A stretch of DNA of 64,000 nucleotides. Origin: an uncultured Thomasclavelia sp. (GTDB taxonomy: Bacteria; Bacillota_I; Bacilli_A; Erysipelotrichales; Coprobacillaceae). Positions 8,981 to 17,670 of this stretch are shown here, piece by piece. Position numbers and translations under genes: made by a program. Location: assembly GCA_910588165.1 (NCBI GenBank), contig CAJUOR010000001.1, positions 17,471 through 81,470 on the forward strand. The letters run 5' to 3'. The notes beneath the pieces are model-generated. The model ran no database searches. It had not been told where the DNA came from and was given only the letters and a program-made list of their open reading frames with translations. Each line of letters opens with the position of its first letter. Position 1 is the first letter of the stretch.

Positions 8981-9859
8981 ATGCCCAAAATCGCTATTAT
9001 GACTGACAGCAACAGTGGAATTACCCAAAAGCAAGCTAAAGAATTAGGAATCTATGTCGTCCCTATGCCTTTTACCATTAATCAAGAAGATTACGAAGAA
9101 GATATTAACTTAACTCGTAAACAATTTTTTGAAATGTTAGAAAATGGAGCTACGGTATCCACTTCACAGCCCTCTTTAGGTAAATTAGCTGCCTTATTTG
9201 AAAAATTATTAGAAGAATATGATGAAATTGTCTATATGCCGATGTCTAGCGGATTATCCGGCTCATATCAAAGCGCTAAGGTATTAGCCGAAGATTATCA
9301 TGGACGTATTCAGGTAGTTAATAATCAACGTATTTCAGCAACTCTCGAACAAGATGTTTACGATGCCTTAGTCTATGTCAAACAAGGTAAAAACGCTAGT
9401 GAAATTCGTCAAATTTTAGAAGATAAACGCTTTGATTGTTGCATTTATATCACCGTTGATACCTTAAGTTATTTAAGCAAAGGCGGACGCATTACTCCTG
9501 CGGTTGCCGCTATTGGTAATCTCTTGAAAATCCGTCCGATCATGAATATTGACGGTGGGAAATTAGATTTATTTGCGAAAGCCAGAACACAAGCAAAAGC
9601 CGAAAAAATTATGATTGATGCCTTGCGTCATGATATTGAAACACGAATAGATCCACAAGGACATGGAGATAATGTTTATGTACGCATTGCTCATTCCAAC
9701 TGTTTAGAAGAAGCCGAAAAATTAAGAGAAAAATTAAAAGCAGAATTTCCGGGACAGGAAGTTCGTATCGTGCCTTTGGCATTATCTATCGCCTGCCACA
9801 CCGGGCCTGGCGCACTAGGTTGTGGATGTGTATCAAAAATGGTTGAAAAGGATGCCTAG
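8981..9859 (+). CDS. DegV-family (FakB-like) fatty-acid-binding protein
   Basis: A 292-residue cytoplasmic protein with the DegV two-domain fold. The N-terminus IAIMTDSNSGIT matches the family opening (usually IvTDSssdL). The lipid-head-binding TSQPS motif and the loop MSSGLSGSYQSA, the serine-rich stretch that contacts the carboxylate, are both present. In well-studied species, FakB proteins present fatty acids to the kinase FakA for phospholipid synthesis. No FakA gene is in the window, so the partner must be elsewhere. The ATG follows AAGGAGG. A cysteine-rich end (GALGCGCVS) is a family variation. Confidence 0.88.
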   Translation: MPKIAIMTDSNSGITQKQAKELGIYVVPMPFTINQEDYEEDINLTRKQFFEMLENGATVSTSQPSLGKLAALFEKLLEEYDEIVYMPMSSGLSGSYQSAKVLAEDYHGRIQVVNNQRISATLEQDVYDALVYVKQGKNASEIRQILEDKRFDCCIYITVDTLSYLSKGGRITPAVAAIGNLLKIRPIMNIDGGKLDLFAKARTQAKAEKIMIDALRHDIETRIDPQGHGDNVYVRIAHSNCLEEAEKLREKLKAEFPGQEVRIVPLALSIACHTGPGALGCGCVSKMVEKDA

Positions 9860-9918
9860 CATTCTTTTTTCCTTTTCATTTGGGTATAATATATAAAATT
9901 TAAGAAAGAGGTGACCCT

Positions 9919-11691
9919 ATGCCATATACTCAAAACAATATTTCTCGTCATCAAACGACAGGTAATAGACAAACCAGAAAACCTGTCAATAGACAGCAAA
10001 ATACCTATGACCGCTTTAAAGATACACGTGTCTTTGCCTTAGGTGGTTTAAATGAAGTAGGTAAAAATATGTATTGTATTGAACATAATGACGAAATTAT
10101 GATTATTGATGCCGGTGTCAAATTTGCCGAGTATACACTTCCGGGAATCGACTACGTTATTCCCGATTACACTTATTTAGTTAGAAATCAAAGAAAGATT
10201 AAAGGGCTTCTGATCACGCATGGTCACGAGGACCATATCGGAGGCATTCCGTTTCTTTTGCGTTTAGTTCATATTCCGATGATTTATGCCTCACCTTTAG
10301 CTTGTGCCTTAATCACAAGAAAGCTCGAGGAACATCGCTTGACTCATGTTACTAAATTCTTCCGCATTGATGATGAAACTCAAATCAAAACAAAATATTT
10401 TAATATCGGTTTTTTCAAAACCAATCACTCTGTTCCTGAATCTATGGGAATTATTGTCAATACACCTAACGGTCGAATTGTTTCAACCGGTGACTTTAAA
10501 TTCGATTTAACACCGGTCGGTGATGCTGCCGATTTACAGAAAATGTCTTTTTTAGGTTTTACAGGTGTAACACTTTTAATGAGTGACTCAACTAACTCCG
10601 AAGTACCGGCTTTCTCAATCAGTGAAAAGAAAGTCGCTAATTCCATTCAAGATATATTCAGAAAAACCGATGGTCGTTTAATTGTCGCAACCTTTGCCTC
10701 AAATGTTCATCGTGTTCAACAGATTATTGATTCGGCGGTTAAGTTTGATCGTCGTATCCTTGTCTATGGACGTTCGATGGAAAATGTCATCACGACTTCC
10801 AGAAAAATGGGTTATATTAAATGTCCTGATCGCTTCTTCATTAAAAATTCCGAAGCTAAACATTTTAAAGATAATCAAATTTTAATTTTATGTACCGGTA
10901 GCCAAGGAGAACCATTAGCAGCTCTATCAAGAATTGCCGCCGGAACACATCGTAATATTTCAATTAAACCGGGTGATACCGTGGTCTTTTCAAGTAGTGC
11001 GATTCCCGGTAATGCGACTAGTATCAATCATGTCGTTAATCAACTCTTTAGATCGGGAGCTAATGTCTTAACCCATTCAGCTTTCAACTCTTTACATACT
11101 TCAGGACACGCCGGTCAGGAAGAACAGAAACTGATGTTACTTTTGATGAAGCCTAAATATTTTATGCCAATGCATGGCGAATACCGTATGTTGAAAATTC
11201 ACGCTAAGCTATCCCATGAAGTTGGCGTTAATCCACGCAATGCTTTTGTGCTTTCAAATGGCGATACTATTATTTTAAGAAATGAAGAAGCTTTTCGTGG
11301 TGCCCGTGTGCAAACAGACGATATCTACGTTGACGGTAATGATATTACCGGTTTATCAACTGCTGTCTTAAGAGATAGACAAAACCTTTCTAATGATGGT
11401 ATGGTGTCCATTTTAATCAGCATGGATTCTCATGCCGGTAAGCTTCTAACCCGCCCGGTTATCATTTCCAGAGGATTTGTCTACATGAAAGAAAGTACGG
11501 AAATGATTAAAGAAGCTGAAAATCTCATTCAGACAACACTGACTAAACTTCTATCACGCAAAACAACATTTGCGGAAATCAAAAATACCATTCGTGATAC
11601 CCTCGAGCCATATTTTTACACTAAAACTAACCGCAATCCAATGGTGATTCCTGTCATCATGAACAAAAAACAACAGCCTCATGCTCATTAA
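9919..11691 (+). CDS. rnj: Ribonuclease J
   Basis: A 590-residue metallo-beta-lactamase/beta-CASP nuclease that processes and degrades RNA with 5'-exonuclease and endonuclease activity. The zinc motif THGHEDHIGG (about 100-109) is intact, as are NHSVPESMG, the STGDFKFD motif and the beta-CASP LCTGSQGEPLAAL. A GEYRMLKIHA segment and a C-terminal domain complete the family layout. A Gln/Asn/Arg-rich N-terminal extension of about 30 residues precedes the core; such tails occur in some Firmicute homologues and may bind RNA. The ATG follows AAAGAGGTG. It overlaps the next gene by 11 bases, implying translational coupling. J1 and J2 cannot be told apart from this window. Confidence 0.93.
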   Translation: MPYTQNNISRHQTTGNRQTRKPVNRQQNTYDRFKDTRVFALGGLNEVGKNMYCIEHNDEIMIIDAGVKFAEYTLPGIDYVIPDYTYLVRNQRKIKGLLITHGHEDHIGGIPFLLRLVHIPMIYASPLACALITRKLEEHRLTHVTKFFRIDDETQIKTKYFNIGFFKTNHSVPESMGIIVNTPNGRIVSTGDFKFDLTPVGDAADLQKMSFLGFTGVTLLMSDSTNSEVPAFSISEKKVANSIQDIFRKTDGRLIVATFASNVHRVQQIIDSAVKFDRRILVYGRSMENVITTSRKMGYIKCPDRFFIKNSEAKHFKDNQILILCTGSQGEPLAALSRIAAGTHRNISIKPGDTVVFSSSAIPGNATSINHVVNQLFRSGANVLTHSAFNSLHTSGHAGQEEQKLMLLLMKPKYFMPMHGEYRMLKIHAKLSHEVGVNPRNAFVLSNGDTIILRNEEAFRGARVQTDDIYVDGNDITGLSTAVLRDRQNLSNDGMVSILISMDSHAGKLLTRPVIISRGFVYMKESTEMIKEAENLIQTTLTKLLSRKTTFAEIKNTIRDTLEPYFYTKTNRNPMVIPVIMNKKQQPHAH

Positions 11692-12583
11692 AAAACTGAT
11701 TAGAATTATTGTTGTACTGCTAATTCTCATTGGGATATGCGGGGGATTTTGGTATCACAGTTCCACGATTGCTCCCACTAAATATGTTATGCAAAGCGTC
11801 AATGTCCAAGATGAGCTTATTCCCAATGCCTTTGAAGGTTTTAAAATCGGCTTTATTTCAGATTTTGATTTACAAACTTCTAAAGATTTAAGTAATTTAG
11901 AAAAGTGTATTGAGAAACTTAATCAAGAAAAGTGCCACATGGTTATCTTCGGTGGGGATTTATTTGAGAATGGTGAGATTTTTGATGACGATAAGCTCAT
12001 TTCAATTCTTAAAAGTATTGAAACAACACATGGCAAATTAGCCGTCTTAGGTGAAACAGACTTTTTATCCGATATGGAAAAAACAATTAGTTTATTAGAG
12101 AAAAGCGGTTTTGAAGTTATGCGTAATCAAGCTCATAACATCTACTACAATGATGCTGCGATTACTTTTGCGGGCATGGAAGCCAGTGGTGATGTGGAAA
12201 ATGTTTTATCTAGTTCACAAAAAAATAATTTCGTGATGGTAGCTGTTCATCAACCGGATTATTTTGATAAGATAAGTACAAGCAGTGTTAAACTACAGCT
12301 ATCAGGTCATTCAGGCGGTGGTTTTATCCATTTGCCAATCATAGGCTCAACAGTTAAATTTGAAGGTGCTACTAATTATACACACGGTCATTATACGAAA
12401 AACAATTGTCATTTGTATATTACTAATGGTGTAGGTATGGGGCATGAGCAAACAGCTCGTTTCAACTGCAATCCGGGTGCAACCATCATTACCTTACATA
12501 GTACCCAATTAAAAGATAAGAAAGAGCAAACACCTAAACAGGAAGAGCCCAAAGCAGATGATCAAAAAAATAACAACAAATAG
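11681..12583 (+). CDS. Membrane-anchored metallophosphoesterase-like protein with missing metal ligands
   Basis: A 300-residue protein with an N-terminal membrane helix (about 5-25) and a calcineurin-like phosphoesterase domain of the YaeI/YkuE type. Several metal ligands are lost. The SDxH motif reads SDFD (61-63 region, His to Asp). GD is kept (GGDLF, Asp93). GNHD reads GETD (124-127), losing Asn and His. The later His190 and the first His of GHTH are kept (GHSG, His210), but the second His is Gly212. The C-terminus is a hydrophilic Lys/Glu/Gln tail. It overlaps rnj and shares its transcript. I infer a non-catalytic or altered-metal protein on the outer face of the membrane; a lipid- or sugar-phosphate role is only a guess. 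Confidence 0.75.
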   Translation: MLIKKLIRIIVVLLILIGICGGFWYHSSTIAPTKYVMQSVNVQDELIPNAFEGFKIGFISDFDLQTSKDLSNLEKCIEKLNQEKCHMVIFGGDLFENGEIFDDDKLISILKSIETTHGKLAVLGETDFLSDMEKTISLLEKSGFEVMRNQAHNIYYNDAAITFAGMEASGDVENVLSSSQKNNFVMVAVHQPDYFDKISTSSVKLQLSGHSGGGFIHLPIIGSTVKFEGATNYTHGHYTKNNCHLYITNGVGMGHEQTARFNCNPGATIITLHSTQLKDKKEQTPKQEEPKADDQKNNNK

Positions 12584-12590
12584 TAAGCAA

Positions 12591-12636
12591 AAAGACGATA
12601 TTATCAGAAAATAATCTGAATACTATCGTCTTTTTT
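12591..12636 (+). terminator. Intrinsic terminator after the rnj operon
   Basis: AAAGACGATA/TATCGTCTTT stem with a T tract; the loop contains a smaller TTATCAG/CTGAA hairpin. Confidence 0.75.
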
Positions 12637-12673
12637 AGTCTGAAAATGATAAGTTAAATAGGAAAGGCACTTC

Positions 12674-13144
12674 TTAACTTTCAATGATTTCAATAACCTC
12701 TCCCACATACATACGATGAGCGGCTTCTGTTTCATAATACTGCAAGATAACATCTTCACTCATTTGCGTTACGTCTAAATCTTGCTTATAAATTTTGCGA
12801 CAGACAAGCGTGATTTTAGCTTCCTCAAAAGTTACCCCATTTTCTAAAGCCTTAGCATGAAGTTTTGTCAATGCCACTTTATCCCCATCACGTCCTGATT
12901 TACTTCCTAAAATGCCTAAATCTTTACGATATTGCTTATCAAAAAAAGTAATTGTAAAGTAGTCATTCTTCTCTAAAAACTGATAAGTATAGCGGATCGG
13001 CTTAACATATACCGTAGCCACCTGTTTTGACCAAAGCGTACCCAATCCGCCCCAAGAAATAGTCATCGTATTATAATCGTCTAATGAACCGGCTGTTACC
13101 AATGCCCAATCATCATGATACATATTAGCAGTTAATCTTTGCAT
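12674..13144 (-). CDS. Flavin reductase-like (FMN-binding split-barrel) protein
   Basis: A 156-residue cytoplasmic protein of the flavin reductase-like family. It has the typical N-terminus WALVTAG, the segment MTISWGGLGTLWSK (FMN-phosphate loop) and VYVKPIRYTYQFLEKN in the dimer core. The family binds FMN and often reduces flavin with NAD(P)H or acts as a flavin-binding oxidoreductase. I choose the ATG at 13144, nine bases from GAGGAG. Longer frames up to 13240 lie upstream of an extended -10 box (TGCTATAAT on the minus strand, at about 13168..13176) and cannot be expressed from it. Monocistronic. Confidence 0.82.
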   Translation of the reverse strand: MQRLTANMYHDDWALVTAGSLDDYNTMTISWGGLGTLWSKQVATVYVKPIRYTYQFLEKNDYFTITFFDKQYRKDLGILGSKSGRDGDKVALTKLHAKALENGVTFEEAKITLVCRKIYKQDLDVTQMSEDVILQYYETEAAHRMYVGEVIEIIES

Positions 13145-13242
13145 TTTCATCATCTCCTCATAGTATATTATAGCATACATGATGCACTTTTCATGCCTTT
13201 TTTGTAGATACACCTTTATTATTTTCCATATCTTAAGCATAC

Positions 13243-13270
13243 TAAAAGCACTTCGATATTGAAGTGCTCT
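13243..13270 (-). terminator. Intrinsic terminator of the trkA-trkH operon
   Basis: GAGCACTTC/GAAGTGCT stem with minus-strand TTTTAG, directly after the trkH stop codon. Confidence 0.78.
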
Positions 13271-13275
13271 ATTGA

Positions 13276-14715
13276 TTAACGGTGCATATCTTTCATAAAT
13301 AAAACTAAGAACGGGAATAGTTCTAATCTTCCTACCAGCATATCAAAGGATAAAACCAATTTCGCTAAACCGCTTAAACTAGAGAAATTTCCTACCGGAC
13401 CAACTACATTAAATCCCGGACCAACATTATTTAAACACGTAACAACAGATGAAAATGAAGAAGCAAAATCTAAATTATCCAAAGAAACAATTAGGAAGGA
13501 AATAAATAGAATTAAGAAATAGAAAATAAAATAAGCATGAATACTGTTTAAGACACTTGCGGAAAGTGGCTCTCCTTCTAATTTAACTGTTGATACACTA
13601 TGAGGGTGAATCAATTGTTTTAATTCCTTTTTCGCATTTTTACATACAATCATAATCCGTGAAATCTTCATGCCACCACCGGTTGACCCCGCACAAGCAC
13701 CTACAAACATCAAACAGAATAGGATTGCCTGTGAAAACATCGGCCACTGTCCGTAATCTGCCGTTATATAACCGGTTGTCGTAATCACACTGACGACTTG
13801 GAAAGAAGCATAACGTAAAGCCTGCAACATATTAGGGTAAAGGTGCAAAATATTCAATGTAATGAAAAGCGTTGCCCCTACAATAATCGTAATATACCAA
13901 CGTAACTCGTGATTTTTATAAACATCTCTAAAATGCTTAAGTAGCATAAAGTAAAACAAGTTAAAGTTAATACCAAATAGCAACATAAAAATAGTAATAA
14001 CAGCATCTATATACGCACTGTCGTAAGCAGCAATACTCGCATTTTTAATGGCAAAACCACCGGTTCCGGCAGTTCCAAAGGAATTAACCAAGCTATCAAA
14101 TAAAGGCATACCCCCAAACATCAGCAATACAACTTCCATTAGGGTTAATCCTAGATAAATCTTATATAAAATTTGAGCTGTCACTTTAATTTTAGATACA
14201 AGCTTACCGACAATCGGACCTGGTATCTCAGCTCTTAAAATATGTAAGGAACTTCCATAGGAATCAGGTAAAATAGCCACGACAAAAACTAAGATTCCCA
14301 TACCGCCAACCCAATGCGAGAAGCTTCGCCAAAATAATCCCGCATGGCTCATTCCTTCAATATTTGTCAAGATAGATGAACCGGTTGTCGTAAAACCGGA
14401 AACAGTTTCAAAGAAAGCATCAATATAAGAAGGAATTTCACGACTTAGATAAAATGGTAAAGCCCCAAATAACGATAAGACAGTCCAAGCTAAAGCAACA
14501 ATCAAGAACCCTTCACGCGCATGAATTTTCGTTTTAAGTGGTCGTTTATAGCTTAAAAGATAACCTATCCCTAGTAATACCAAGGCAACTTCGCCAAAGA
14601 TGAGGGCTACTTCTTTTTCTTGGTAAATCAAGCCAACCATAAATGGTAAGCCTAACATGATTCCCTCGAGCATAAGCATTCTGCCAAGTGTGTAAACAAT
14701 CATTTTCTTATTCAT
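13276..14715 (-). CDS. trkH: TrkH potassium uptake channel subunit
   Basis: A 479-residue membrane protein of the Trk/Ktr/HKT superfamily. It forms the K+ pore and works with the NAD-binding TrkA encoded just upstream. The four selectivity-filter repeats are visible: ETVSGFTTTGSS, FGTAGTGGFA, SVITTTGYITA and LNNVGPGFN, each with the central Gly. The GGGMKISR loop after CAGSTG is also conserved. About ten membrane helices are apparent. It follows trkA with a two-base gap, so the genes form one operon with a terminator after the stop. Confidence 0.94.
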   Translation of the reverse strand: MNKKMIVYTLGRMLMLEGIMLGLPFMVGLIYQEKEVALIFGEVALVLLGIGYLLSYKRPLKTKIHAREGFLIVALAWTVLSLFGALPFYLSREIPSYIDAFFETVSGFTTTGSSILTNIEGMSHAGLFWRSFSHWVGGMGILVFVVAILPDSYGSSLHILRAEIPGPIVGKLVSKIKVTAQILYKIYLGLTLMEVVLLMFGGMPLFDSLVNSFGTAGTGGFAIKNASIAAYDSAYIDAVITIFMLLFGINFNLFYFMLLKHFRDVYKNHELRWYITIIVGATLFITLNILHLYPNMLQALRYASFQVVSVITTTGYITADYGQWPMFSQAILFCLMFVGACAGSTGGGMKISRIMIVCKNAKKELKQLIHPHSVSTVKLEGEPLSASVLNSIHAYFIFYFLILFISFLIVSLDNLDFASSFSSVVTCLNNVGPGFNVVGPVGNFSSLSGLAKLVLSFDMLVGRLELFPFLVLFMKDMHR

Positions 14716-14717
14716 AG

Positions 14718-16082
14718 TTACACCTCAAAAATATCGTTCAAATGGGCTATTTTACGATTTTTGACAACAATGACAATATGGTCGTTTAACTCAATAACAG
14801 TATCTCCTTTAGGTACGATAATATCTGTACCACGAAGAATTGCCGCAACCAATACACCATCTTTAATAGGAATTTGGCTTAGTGGCATACCGACGTATTT
14901 AATTTTAGAACCGACGATAAACTCTAATGCTTCAACTTGTTCGTCAACTAACTGATACATCGTTTGAACAGCACTGATTTCATCTCCGTTAACTTTAGCT
15001 CGCACATAACCTAGAATTTGGTTGGCGATAACTTGTTTTGGTGAAATTGTACTGTCAATATCTAGCTTAGAAACAGCATTATACATCGTCGTACTGTTGA
15101 CCTTAGCAATAACCTTTTTAACATTCAACTGTTTGGCCAATAAAGATAAAATAATATTTTCTTCGTCCATACCTGTTAGGCAAACAAAGGCATCGGTTTT
15201 TTCAATATTTTCTTCAAGCAATAAATTTTCATCACTGCCATCGCCTTGAATAATGGTTGCTTCATGTAAAGCTTCAGCCAACTTCCAACAACTTTTCTGA
15301 TCTCTTTCGATAATCTTAACGTGAATACCTTGAGCTAATAAAATTTTACTTAAGTAAAAGGCTACTCGGCTCCCACCGATAATCATCACATTTTTAATAG
15401 ATTTTGATACAATACAAATATCTAAACTAAATAAAGCAATATCCCTATGTGTTCCGGTAACATAAACTTCATCTTCGTCTTGCACAACAAAATTTCCACT
15501 AGGAATAATAATTTCATTATCACGGCGAACCGCACAGACTAAGACATTTGAACGTTTTGAAACTTGAGATAGCTGATGCAAAGGCAAACCGTTAAGTTTT
15601 GAGCGTTTCGTCATACGTATGCCGACTAACTCTACTTTACCGCCGGCAAAACATTCAATACTGTTTGCGGTAGGAAATAAGATTAATCGAGAGGTTTCCT
15701 TAGCTATTTCCGCCTCTGGATTGGCAATCATTGAAAAGCCAAAGTTCTCTTTAAAGAAATGAGCCTGCGTTGAATAGTCCGGATTTCTGACACGGGCAAT
15801 CACATATTTTACATCCAATCGCTTGCTGACCATGCCTACTAAAATATTTAATTCATCTTCGCTTGTAACCGCAATTAAAATATCGGCATTTTGAACATCG
15901 GCTTGAGTTAAAATATCAGATCGTGCCCCATTTCCGCAGATGCCATTGACATCAAAGTAATTAACAACATTATTAACCTTATCCTTATCTAAATCAATGA
16001 CAATTAAATCATGATTTTCCGAAGCTAAAGCCTGAGCTAAAACCTGTCCGACTTTACCTAATCCAACGATGATAATTTTCAT
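14718..16082 (-). CDS. trkA: TrkA potassium uptake regulatory subunit
   Basis: A 454-residue cytoplasmic protein with two tandem RCK units (each TrkA_N plus TrkA_C), the standard full-length arrangement. The first Rossmann motif is IIVGLGKVGQVLAQAL at the N-terminus and the second IIGGSRVAFYLSKIL at about 225. Each is followed by an acidic residue for the nucleotide ribose (VIDLD and IIERD). It binds NAD(H)/ATP and gates TrkH. First gene of the trkA-trkH pair; the start follows a GAGGGAAAAAA stretch, a weak but acceptable ribosome site. Confidence 0.94.
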   Translation of the reverse strand: MKIIIVGLGKVGQVLAQALASENHDLIVIDLDKDKVNNVVNYFDVNGICGNGARSDILTQADVQNADILIAVTSEDELNILVGMVSKRLDVKYVIARVRNPDYSTQAHFFKENFGFSMIANPEAEIAKETSRLILFPTANSIECFAGGKVELVGIRMTKRSKLNGLPLHQLSQVSKRSNVLVCAVRRDNEIIIPSGNFVVQDEDEVYVTGTHRDIALFSLDICIVSKSIKNVMIIGGSRVAFYLSKILLAQGIHVKIIERDQKSCWKLAEALHEATIIQGDGSDENLLLEENIEKTDAFVCLTGMDEENIILSLLAKQLNVKKVIAKVNSTTMYNAVSKLDIDSTISPKQVIANQILGYVRAKVNGDEISAVQTMYQLVDEQVEALEFIVGSKIKYVGMPLSQIPIKDGVLVAAILRGTDIIVPKGDTVIELNDHIVIVVKNRKIAHLNDIFEV

Positions 16083-16180
16083 TTTTTTCCCTCAATTCCA
16101 AAATAATCATAGCGGAATTATTATATCATATTTTTTTAGAAGTTAAGAGAAAGTGTCAGGTTTTGTCGAATTACCTCATT

Positions 16181-16204
16181 ATAAAAAGCAGGTTATCCCT
16201 GCTT
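16181..16204 (-). terminator. Intrinsic terminator overlapping the pflA stop codon
   Basis: AAGCAGG/CCTGCTT with GATAA in the loop (the TAA is the pflA stop), then TTTTATAA on the minus strand. Confidence 0.75.
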
Positions 16205-16948
16205 CATCATCAAACGTGCCTTTTTGGCAGCTTTTAAAATAATATTTCTCGCTTCTATGGCCTCTTGCTTTGTTGCCGGATTGACATCTTTCAATGGATA
16301 ATCCATCTTAAGATTCTCATATTTAACTACTCCCATCGTATGATACGGTAAAACATCTAGGGCTTTTAAATTACCTAACTTAGCAATAAATTCACCTAGT
16401 CTTTCTAAATGTTCTATTTTATCTGTCAACCCGGGAACTAAAACATGGCGAATCCATAAAGGGACATTTTTCTCATTCAAATAGGTTGCGAAATCTAAAA
16501 TAGCTTCATTAGGTTGCTTAACTAAGTTTAGATGGACTTGAGGGTCGATATGTTTAATATCTAACATCACTAAATCCGTAACTTTCATCAATCTATCAAA
16601 CTTCGCCAATTTCTCAGGTTGACGGCTAAATGTAATTCCTGATGTATCTAAACACGTATGGATATGTAATTCATGACACTTTTCAAATAATTCAATCACA
16701 AAATCAATTTGAAGCAAGGGTTCACCACCTGTACAAGTAATACCACCCTTCTTATAAAACTCGGCTTTTGTGTTATACATCTGTAATATCTCATCGACGC
16801 TCATTAACGTACCGCAATTAGGTTGCCACGTATCAGGATTGTGGCAATAGGCACAACGCATTGGACAGCCTTGAAAAAAAACCACAAATCTTATACCCGG
16901 CCCATCTACTGTTCCACAGCTCTCTGTTGAATGTATATAAGCTTTCAT
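16193..16948 (-). CDS. pflA: Pyruvate formate-lyase activating enzyme
   Basis: A 251-residue radical-SAM enzyme that installs the glycyl radical on pyruvate formate-lyase. The CxxxCxxC cluster motif is GCPMRCAYCHNPDTW (about 28-42), followed by the TGGEPLLQ SAM-binding loop, MLDIKHID and RHVLVPGLTD. Length matches family members (about 245-265). The ATG at 16948 gives the native MKAYIHSTESCGTVDGPG opening; upstream GTG codons overlap the AGGTGGTG ribosome site. In this locus the glycyl radical domain is a separate 80-residue protein, so this enzyme may activate a free small subunit rather than a large one. Terminators after the tail gene and after the EIIB gene suggest it has its own transcript or depends on read-through. 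Confidence 0.95.
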   Translation of the reverse strand: MKAYIHSTESCGTVDGPGIRFVVFFQGCPMRCAYCHNPDTWQPNCGTLMSVDEILQMYNTKAEFYKKGGITCTGGEPLLQIDFVIELFEKCHELHIHTCLDTSGITFSRQPEKLAKFDRLMKVTDLVMLDIKHIDPQVHLNLVKQPNEAILDFATYLNEKNVPLWIRHVLVPGLTDKIEHLERLGEFIAKLGNLKALDVLPYHTMGVVKYENLKMDYPLKDVNPATKQEAIEARNIILKAAKKARLMMKQG

Positions 16949-16982
16949 TCCAATCACCACCTACTATTATTTTATCACAAAT

Positions 16983-17012
16983 TAAAAAAACATGAAATAA
17001 ATTCATGTTTTT
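16983..17012 (-). terminator. Intrinsic terminator after the orphan EIIB gene
   Basis: AAAAAACATGAA/TTCATGTTTTTT around a five-base loop, immediately after the EIIB stop. Confidence 0.75.
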
Positions 17013-17016
17013 TAAA

Positions 17017-17316
17017 CTATTTTTCCATTTCTGCCACAATGTCTGCGAAAATTTTAGCTGCATTGAAGTTTGCGAAATCTTCTTCGGAAACTAAAATAAC
17101 TTTCTTATTAGGATCCATGGCTTTAATTTTGTCATAAGAACCTTTTAACTGTGGTGTTACTAACACAACATCAGCTAATTTAATTGAATGTTCAACCGCA
17201 TGTTCAGAAGCTGACCATACCATAACATCATTTCTTTTACGAGATGCTGCATCTTTTAATTTTGAAGCGAATAGTGTAGATGTTACACCTGCTAAGCAAC
17301 ATAATAAAATTCTCAT
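17017..17316 (-). CDS. Orphan PTS lactose/cellobiose-type EIIB protein
   Basis: A 99-residue cytoplasmic protein with the lactose/cellobiose EIIB fold. The phosphocysteine loop LLCCLAGVTSTLFASKL is near the N-terminus; Cys7 aligns with the active cysteine of CelA. VVLVTPQLKGSYDKI is the usual second strand. No EIIC or EIIA gene lies nearby, and the gene sits between the glycyl-radical tail and pflA. It has a GGGAGG ribosome site and terminators on both sides, with a possible promoter TTTTCA-17-TAAAAT in the gap, so it may be a separate unit. It could serve a distant PTS or link sugar-PTS state to pyruvate formate-lyase; the latter is only inference from position. Confidence 0.75.
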   Translation of the reverse strand: MRILLCCLAGVTSTLFASKLKDAASRKRNDVMVWSASEHAVEHSIKLADVVLVTPQLKGSYDKIKAMDPNKKVILVSEEDFANFNAAKIFADIVAEMEK

Positions 17317-17370
17317 AAAATTTCCTCCCTTTGTTCTCTTGTTAATATTTTATCATAAAAGGCACAAGAT

Positions 17371-17396
17371 GAAAAGGTGCCAAAGCACCTTTTTTC
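17371..17396 (-). terminator. Intrinsic terminator of the three-gene pyruvate formate-lyase cassette
   Basis: AAAGGTGC/GCACCTTT with a four-base loop and a T tract on the minus strand, shortly after the stop of the glycyl-radical tail gene. Confidence 0.75.
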
Positions 17397-17409
17397 ATCA
17401 AATCATTGC

Positions 17410-17652
17410 TTACATTGATTGGTGGAATGTACGTGCAATTACGTCATCTTGTTGTTCTTTTGTTAATTTAACAAAGTTAACTGCATAACCTGAAACACGA
17501 ATAGTTAATTGAGGATATTTTTCAGGGTGTTTTTGAGCATCTAATAATGTATCTTTGTTTAATACATTAACATTTAAGTGATGTCCGCCTTTTTCAGCAT
17601 AGGCATCTAACATTTCTACTAAATTTTCAACTTGTTGTTTACTTGTTGACAT
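17410..17652 (-). CDS. Separate glycyl-radical subunit (tail) of a split pyruvate formate-lyase
   Basis: An 80-residue protein equivalent to the last part of E. coli PflB. NVLNKDTLLDAQKHPEKYPQ is followed by the radical loop TIRVSGYAVNF (Gly55 is the radical site) and the ending DDVIARTFHQSM. Its N-terminal helix ENLVEMLDAYAEKGGHHLN corresponds to the stretch that joins core and tail in the one-piece enzyme. Thus core (688) plus tail (80) add up to the normal length of about 760. It has its own AAGGAGAG ribosome site and start codon, so this is a real gene and not a frameshift. GrcA/YfiD, the known stand-alone radical protein, repairs damaged enzyme; here the host core has no tail of its own, so this protein should be essential for activity. 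Confidence 0.9.
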   Translation of the reverse strand: MSTSKQQVENLVEMLDAYAEKGGHHLNVNVLNKDTLLDAQKHPEKYPQLTIRVSGYAVNFVKLTKEQQDDVIARTFHQSM

Positions 17653-17670
17653 AAATCTCTCTCCTTTTCG

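Noticed and set aside
12674..13240. 188-residue flavin reductase
   Set aside because: The extra N-terminus lies upstream of the extended -10 box, so it would not be transcribed from that promoter.
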